Source: Bacillota bacterium
Lineage (GTDB): Bacteria; Bacillota; SHA-98; Ch115; JABLXJ01
DNA length: 64,000 bases
Assembly (NCBI GenBank): GCA_013178125.1
Contig: JABLXJ010000007.1
Location: 1-64,000, forward strand
Direction of reading: 5' to 3'
The notes below the pieces were generated by a model, which saw nothing but the letters and a program-made list of their open reading frames with translations, was not told where the DNA came from and made no database searches. Position 1 is the first letter of the stretch, and each line of letters begins with the position of its first letter. Made by a program: the position numbers and the translations under genes. Shown piece after piece: positions 59,871 through 64,000 of this stretch.

Positions 59871-60113
59871 GGGATTCACCTCCTCCCCATGGACTGCGGC
59901 CCCACGCCTTGCGTGGAGCAGGGATGTTTGCTGGTAGTATTATAACATTCGGACAAGGTCATTTCAATCATAAAAATGGATGAAATCGGCAGCAAAATGG
60001 GTGAAACCAGCAGCGGCCGCCTCGACCCAGGCCGACCAAACCCGGACCAATCAAACCCGGGATCGCCTCAATTAAACCAAAACCCGGGGCCGGTTCGATT
60101 ATTCAATTATCGG

Positions 60114-61211
60114 CTAGACATTGAAGCGAAATAACATAACGTCCCCGTCCTGCACGATATACTCCTTGCCCTCGGTCCTTACAAGCCCCTCTTCGCGCGC
60201 CGCGGCCATGGACCCCGCCCTGACCAGGTCATCATAGCTCACAACCTCGGCCTTTATGAATCCGCGCTCCATGTCGCTGTGCACCTTGCCCGCGGCCCGC
60301 GGGGCCGTCGCACCGCGGTGGACCGTCCAGGCCCGGACCTCGATTCCCCTGGTTGTAAAGAACGTTATCAGGTCCAAACTCTCATATGCCGCCCTCACAA
60401 GGCGGTTTAAGCCTGATTCTGTAAGGCCCAGCATATTAAGATACTCCCTGGCACCATCCGGGTCTGCCTCCGCGAGCTCGGCAACCTCGGCCTCTACCTT
60501 GGCGCTCACCGGAATGACGGGGGCAGCCCCGCCGAGGTCCCAGGCAAGGCCAGGGCCCCGGACATAAGCATTACCAACTTCGCCCTCATCTATGTTGGCC
60601 ACATAGATAACAGGCTTCATCGTCAACAAAAAAAGGCTCTCGAGCCGGCTGCGTTCCTCCTCTGTCATGTTCACGAGCCGGGCAGGCCGCCCGGCGTTCA
60701 GGGCGTCCCTCACCCGCATGAGGAGCTCCATCTCCTCCTTGTATTCCTTCTCGCCGCTCTTGAGCATTCGCGATGTGCGTTCGATGCGTTTCTCGAGGGT
60801 CTCGAGGTCTGCGAGGATGAGCTCGAGGTTTATGGTTTCGATATCCCTCACGGGGTCAGGCTCGCCTGCAACATGGGGAACGTCTCGGTCACAGAAGCAA
60901 CGCACAACATGGGCTATGGCGTCGACCTCCCGGATATGCGCGAGAAACCTGTTCCCCAGGCCCTCGCCCCGGCTCGCACCTTTCACCAGGCCGGCGATAT
61001 CTACAAACTCAATCGTCGCCGGCGTGACCTTCTCGGGTTTGACAATTCCGGCGATGACCGCGAGCCGTTCATCCGGCACCTCCACTACCCCAACATTGGG
61101 ATCGATAGTGGTGAATGGGTAGCTCGCCACCTGGGCGCCCGCCCTCGTAAGCGCGTTGAAAAGGGTGGACTTGCCGGCATTTGGCAGGCCAACTATTCCT
61201 ATCCTGAGCAT
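60114..61211 (-). CDS. ychF: Redox-regulated ATPase / GTP-binding protein YchF
   Basis: A 365-residue Obg-like P-loop ATPase that binds ribosomes. G1 motif GIVGLPNAGKSTLFNALT, G3 VDIAGLVKGASRGEGLGNRFLAHIRE, a coiled-coil insert (115-190) and a C-terminal TGS domain (LITFFTTRGIEVRAWTVHRG, DGDVMLFRFNV). The NxxE motif for ATP preference is in VYVANIDE. Its ATG shares one base with the stop of the DUF951 gene (TAATG). Confidence 0.97.
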   Translation of the reverse strand: MLRIGIVGLPNAGKSTLFNALTRAGAQVASYPFTTIDPNVGVVEVPDERLAVIAGIVKPEKVTPATIEFVDIAGLVKGASRGEGLGNRFLAHIREVDAIAHVVRCFCDRDVPHVAGEPDPVRDIETINLELILADLETLEKRIERTSRMLKSGEKEYKEEMELLMRVRDALNAGRPARLVNMTEEERSRLESLFLLTMKPVIYVANIDEGEVGNAYVRGPGLAWDLGGAAPVIPVSAKVEAEVAELAEADPDGAREYLNMLGLTESGLNRLVRAAYESLDLITFFTTRGIEVRAWTVHRGATAPRAAGKVHSDMERGFIKAEVVSYDDLVRAGSMAAAREEGLVRTEGKEYIVQDGDVMLFRFNV

Positions 61212-61456
61212 TACCCTTCCTCACCCCCCTCCCCATCTCCATTCCCCTCGATCCCGTGGTCGTGAGCAACAGGCGCATCAGGGGTCTTCACCGCCTTGAC
61301 GCTCCTCTCGAATTTCGCCCGGGGCAGCATCACGACGCGGCCGCAGCCGAGGCACTTTATCCGGAAATCCGCGCCGACCCGCATGACCTCCCATTCAAAA
61401 CTCCCGCATGGGTGCTGTTTTCGCATCTGGACGATGTCACCTATCCTGAATTTCAT
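61211..61456 (-). CDS. DUF951 family protein
   Basis: A short protein of 81 residues. [50 protein letters not shown] is the DUF951 core with a CxxC pair for possible metal binding; the tail is Gly/Glu-rich. It sits between MscS and YchF, as in many Firmicutes. ATG 61456 overlaps the MscS stop by 4 nt and has AGGGGGA upstream. Confidence 0.93.
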   Translation of the reverse strand: MKFRIGDIVQMRKQHPCGSFEWEVMRVGADFRIKCLGCGRVVMLPRAKFERSVKAVKTPDAPVAHDHGIEGNGDGEGGEEG

Positions 61457-62406
61457 GCATTCCCCCTGCCCTCGCTCTGCCCCTCCCACGGCTCACGCTG
61501 TCCAGGTCCCTCGCCTTTCTCCCTCTCCCAGCGGGCCTCGCGCTCGAAGATCACATAGTGGTGCGGATACGGGATCACTATTCCCTCCCTGTCAAACAGG
61601 TGCTTGATGCGGAGCTTCAGCTCCCTCTCGACACGCCACTGCTCCATGGGCTTTGTCTTCGCGATGACCATGAGCTTGACCGCCGAGTCCGCAAAATCAC
61701 TGAGGCCAAGCACGGTCGGGCCCTCAACTATCCCGTCGATCTCGACCTTCGCCTTTTCAAAGTCCTCGCTCAGGAGCTTGATCGCTCGCTCGACATCCGT
61801 CTCATATGCGATGCCGATCTCAAACAGGACCCTCATCGCGGCCCCCATATAGTTCGTCACCTTGTTGATCTGGCTGTTGGGGACGATATGTAGCTGCCCC
61901 CCGAAATCCCTCACTCGCGTAACCCTCAACCCTATATCCTCGACGATCCCTGAAACATCATTGATGGCAACATAGTCGCCCACGCCGAACTGGTCCTCGA
62001 ACAAGATGAAGAAGCCGTTGATTACGTCGCGAACCAGGTTCTGCGCTCCAAACCCGACCGCCAGGCCGGCCAGGCCCGCCCCGGCGAGAAGACTCGTCGT
62101 GTCGATCCCGAATTCTCCTATAATGGCCATGCCCGCAAAGAAGTATATGACATAACGCACTATGCTCTTCAAAAGGGGCCCGAGGGTTTTCAGCTTCCTC
62201 TCATCGAAATAGGGTTTTTTGCCGTTCTGGCCGCCCTGAGCCCTGGATAGAACCGTTTCAATCATTGTGCCACTCAGCCTCACAAGGATAACTGCCAGCA
62301 CGATGATGACGACTATCCTGAGCGCGCCCTTACTGGCGTTAAAGGCCATTTCCTGAAGCTTCGATACCGGGATCCATTTCGGGATCGCGTCCGTCCATTT
62401 AAACAT
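61453..62406 (-). CDS. Small-conductance mechanosensitive channel, MscS family
   Basis: A 317-residue channel that opens on membrane stretch to release solutes. Three helices at about 27-48, 80-100 and 105-130; the third is the pore helix [35 protein letters not shown]. The cytoplasmic beta domain ([36 protein letters not shown]) and vestibule follow. GGAGGG before the ATG. Co-transcribed with DUF951 and ychF. Confidence 0.95.
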   Translation of the reverse strand: MFKWTDAIPKWIPVSKLQEMAFNASKGALRIVVIIVLAVILVRLSGTMIETVLSRAQGGQNGKKPYFDERKLKTLGPLLKSIVRYVIYFFAGMAIIGEFGIDTTSLLAGAGLAGLAVGFGAQNLVRDVINGFFILFEDQFGVGDYVAINDVSGIVEDIGLRVTRVRDFGGQLHIVPNSQINKVTNYMGAAMRVLFEIGIAYETDVERAIKLLSEDFEKAKVEIDGIVEGPTVLGLSDFADSAVKLMVIAKTKPMEQWRVERELKLRIKHLFDREGIVIPYPHHYVIFEREARWEREKGEGPGQREPWEGQSEGRGNA

Positions 62407-62627
62407 CGAAAGCCCTCCAGCCTCGCCTTCTCATATACCCCACCCTCATACCCCACCCTGACAATTTATGCCTGAACTTATCTTACCATTCCTGGCCAGT
62501 AAGCGCAAGACACCAGATGCTACTCAGATACTAACCGGATGCTACCTGAATGCCACCCGAATGCTAGCTGTCGGAGGTCGACTATCAAGTTATGATGTGC
62601 TATTTATATTTATAAGCTGCTACAGAT

Positions 62628-63095
62628 TCACAGGATGGATGGTTGGCTCCTACCAGTAGTAACAAGGACGGGGCACATGGCGTGCTCTATCACCCGCTCG
62701 GTGACGCTTCCGATCAAGATCCTCCTCGGGCCGCGCATGCCCACCTTCCCCATGACAATCAGGGTTGCATCGCGCGACCTGGCCTCCTCCACGATTTCGA
62801 GGTAGGGCACGCCCTTGCGGATAACCTTCTCCATTTTCACGCCAGCGGCGTTGCACATCTTTTCAGCCATATTTAGATTTCTCATGCTATTGGCTTCGAG
62901 CTTCCTCTCGGAGTATGCCCTGCCTCGCGTCTCAAACCGTGAAAGCTGCAGCACGACATCCTCGTCCACGACGCTCACCGCTACTATCAGGCCTCCGTCA
63001 AACGCCCCGACCGCCCTTATGGCCTCCTCGAGAGCCGCACGCGAAGAGTCCGACCCATCCACAGGAACAATTACGAGGTCAAATAGCGACCGCAC
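62628..63095 (-). CDS. Universal stress protein, UspA family
   Basis: A 155-residue protein with the Usp fold: FDLVIVPVDGSDSSRAALEEAI at the start and VMGKVGMRGPRRILIGSVTERVIEHAMCPVLVT, containing the ATP-binding GxxGxxxxxxGSVxxxV motif. ATP-binding Usp proteins act in stress survival. GTG start. It lies alone between MscS and the V-type ATPase genes; the 221-nt gap downstream has nothing recognisable. Confidence 0.93.
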   Translation of the reverse strand: MRSLFDLVIVPVDGSDSSRAALEEAIRAVGAFDGGLIVAVSVVDEDVVLQLSRFETRGRAYSERKLEANSMRNLNMAEKMCNAAGVKMEKVIRKGVPYLEIVEEARSRDATLIVMGKVGMRGPRRILIGSVTERVIEHAMCPVLVTTGRSQPSIL

Positions 63096-63143
63096 TGCCT
63101 AACCGCCGCCTTCCTTTCTCCTTTTCCTTTCAGCTCCTTCCGG

Positions 63144-63830
63144 TCACAGCTTCACTCCCTCAGCTGGTCGCCCTCTGGCCGGTTCCTCCCGGCTCCCCCC
63201 GGCTCCAGCCTGGCGCTCGCCCCTGGCCTTCCCGAGCTTCATCACGTAGAGATCCTCCCTCTCCCGCTCCTCGAGCGTTTCCAGGATGAATGCTATGGTC
63301 TCTTTATATTGGGGAATAAAAACGTTCTCGAGGGCGTTTATCCTGCGCTGGGCGCGCGCCGCCTCCTCAGCCAGTCGCATGACCGATACTACGGTCTCCG
63401 CCATCTCCGCGATAACCTCTAGGGCCTCCTTGAATGCAAGCCTGCTTTCATCAAGTCCGGCCGAGGTTCCAAAGAAGCTATAGTCGAGGAGCTTCTCCTC
63501 ATCACTGTAATCTATAGTCGGCACAACCACGCCCATGATGCTCCGCTGCCTGATCGCCACGGTTCCCGTCTTTTTCACGGTGAGGGAGGTGCGCCTCACG
63601 GCCTCGGTCCCCATGGTGAGATTGGCCCGCCTGAGCGCTGCGAAGGCCTTCTCGAGCCTCTGCTGCACCTCCCGCTGGAGGGCCTCGGCATCCCCGAGAA
63701 GCCGGGTGACCTCCATGAGGAGCACATCCCTCTTCTGTTTGAGCAAGTCATGCCCCTGGGACACGAGATCCAGGTCCCTCTGAATTCTCAGGAGACTGCT
63801 CCTCGTCGGTGGCACCCGCAGCCTGGCCAT
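63144..63830 (-). CDS. ntpD: V/A-type ATP synthase subunit D
   Basis: The central-stalk subunit that turns inside the catalytic head, 228 residues. MARLRVPPTRSSLLRIQRDLDLVSQGHDLLKQKRDVLLMEV is the subunit D start, then two long helices of an antiparallel coiled coil with RRINALENVFIPQYKETIAFILETLEEREREDLYVMKLGK near the end. A Gly/Arg/Glu tail of 25 residues is extra. It follows the subunit B end, as in the usual A-B-D order. Confidence 0.95.
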   Translation of the reverse strand: MARLRVPPTRSSLLRIQRDLDLVSQGHDLLKQKRDVLLMEVTRLLGDAEALQREVQQRLEKAFAALRRANLTMGTEAVRRTSLTVKKTGTVAIRQRSIMGVVVPTIDYSDEEKLLDYSFFGTSAGLDESRLAFKEALEVIAEMAETVVSVMRLAEEAARAQRRINALENVFIPQYKETIAFILETLEEREREDLYVMKLGKARGERQAGAGGSREEPARGRPAEGVKL

Positions 63831-64000
63831 ACCGGTCCATCACCCCCCCCCCGGCCATCACCATCACCATCGCCGTCACCATCGCCATCACTCTCATCGT
63901 CATCACTCTCATCGCCATCACCTTCATCACCATCGCCCTCCGCGCCCCGATGGCCATCGCCTGGAGGGCCATCCCTGCCCGGCATGTAGTTCTCTATCTG
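63788..64000 (-). CDS. ntpB: V/A-type ATP synthase subunit B, C-terminal end (partial) with acidic repeat tail
   Basis: The frame entering the window reads QIENYMPG, a plausible subunit B end, and then an Asp-Gly repeat tail of about 40 residues coded by a GATGGC-type microsatellite (63855-63945). It runs through a 10-G tract (63843-63852) and 43 nt into ntpD before a stop. A one-base change in the G tract would instead give a TGA right before ntpD, as expected for a normal B-D junction. So either the tail is variable or the tract is misread. The B assignment rests on the D gene next to it. Confidence 0.5.
   Translation of the reverse strand, partial: QIENYMPGRDGPPGDGHRGAEGDGDEGDGDESDDDESDGDGDGDGDGDGRGGGDGPVWPGCGCHRRGAVS
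63843..63945. repeat. G10 homopolymer and GATGGC-type microsatellite
   Basis: Ten C on the plus strand (63843-63852) are followed by about 90 nt of CATCAC/CATCGC hexamers. Both are prone to replication slippage. They lie across the end of ntpB just before the ntpD start. Confidence 0.85.

Overview
The window looks like chromosomal DNA of a GC-rich, probably spore-forming, clostridial-type Bacillota (Firmicutes). Evidence: the gene order rpsF-ssb-rpsR ... rplI-Lon-dnaB-purA together with ychF, DUF951 and MscS genes is the Firmicutes origin-proximal arrangement; there are a YybS-like membrane protein, a MazG-like protein, an ECF S component, a V/A-type ATPase, a Lon of the kind found in spore formers, strong AGGAGG ribosome sites and many GTG/TTG starts. 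No rRNA, tRNA, CRISPR array or complete insertion sequence was found.

Layout. (1) 1-16.6 kb, minus strand: a carbohydrate or amino-sugar catabolic region. It has a ROK regulator, a UroD/MtaA-type protein, two complete solute-binding-protein plus MalF/MalG-type permease sets, a third set with a frameshifted binding protein and a permease cut by the window edge, a NagB-like deaminase homologue, a ceramidase-like hydrolase, NagA and an AAC(3)-family acetyltransferase. No sugar-ABC ATPase is encoded here. (2) 16.9-19 kb: a two-GAF protein and a Phd/VapC-type toxin-antitoxin pair. (3) 19.2-25.4 kb, plus strand: an SsuA/THI5-type ABC importer followed by adenine deaminase, a metallophosphoesterase and, on the opposite strand, a small membrane protein; then about 1 kb without convincing genes. 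(4) 26.4-33.9 kb, plus strand: a glycan operon (NDP-sugar pyrophosphorylase, GT4 glycosyltransferase, putative six-hairpin glycosidase, BON protein, GH94-type phosphorylase, phosphohexomutase). (5) 33.9-38.3 kb, minus strand: pstS-pstC-pstA-pstB with a PHO-box-like array upstream and a 136-bp MITE-like element between pstS and pstC. (6) 38.3-51.7 kb: a secreted GH10-like protein with a CBM9-like domain, rubredoxin, a DUF362 protein, a pseudokinase, an Amidase_6 protein, an EamA transporter, a LysM protein, a GH35-like protein with an unknown partner, an ECF S component and a DUF3842 protein. (7) 51.8-64 kb, minus strand: housekeeping genes (purA, dnaB, Lon, rplI, yybS-like, mazG-like, rpsR, ssb, rpsF, ychF, DUF951, MscS, UspA) and the ntpB-ntpD end of a V-type ATPase operon.

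How the genes work together. In the left region the importers would bring in an oligosaccharide or amino-sugar conjugate that NagA, the NagB-like protein, the AAC(3)-like protein and the ceramidase-like hydrolase process under ROK control. The substrate cannot be read from sequence, and several enzymes have altered catalytic motifs. The glycan operon joins activated-sugar supply (phosphohexomutase, pyrophosphorylase) to glycosyl transfer and phosphorolysis, suggesting synthesis and turnover of one polymer or oligosaccharide.

The clearest structures outside known genes are a dispersed repeat of about 65 nt in three copies with a hairpin whose stem sequence changes but still pairs, the MITE with a 9-bp target duplication, a 10+10 bp inverted repeat upstream of a sugar importer, a 10-G tract at the ntpB/ntpD junction, and GCNGGN-type microsatellites in and between genes.
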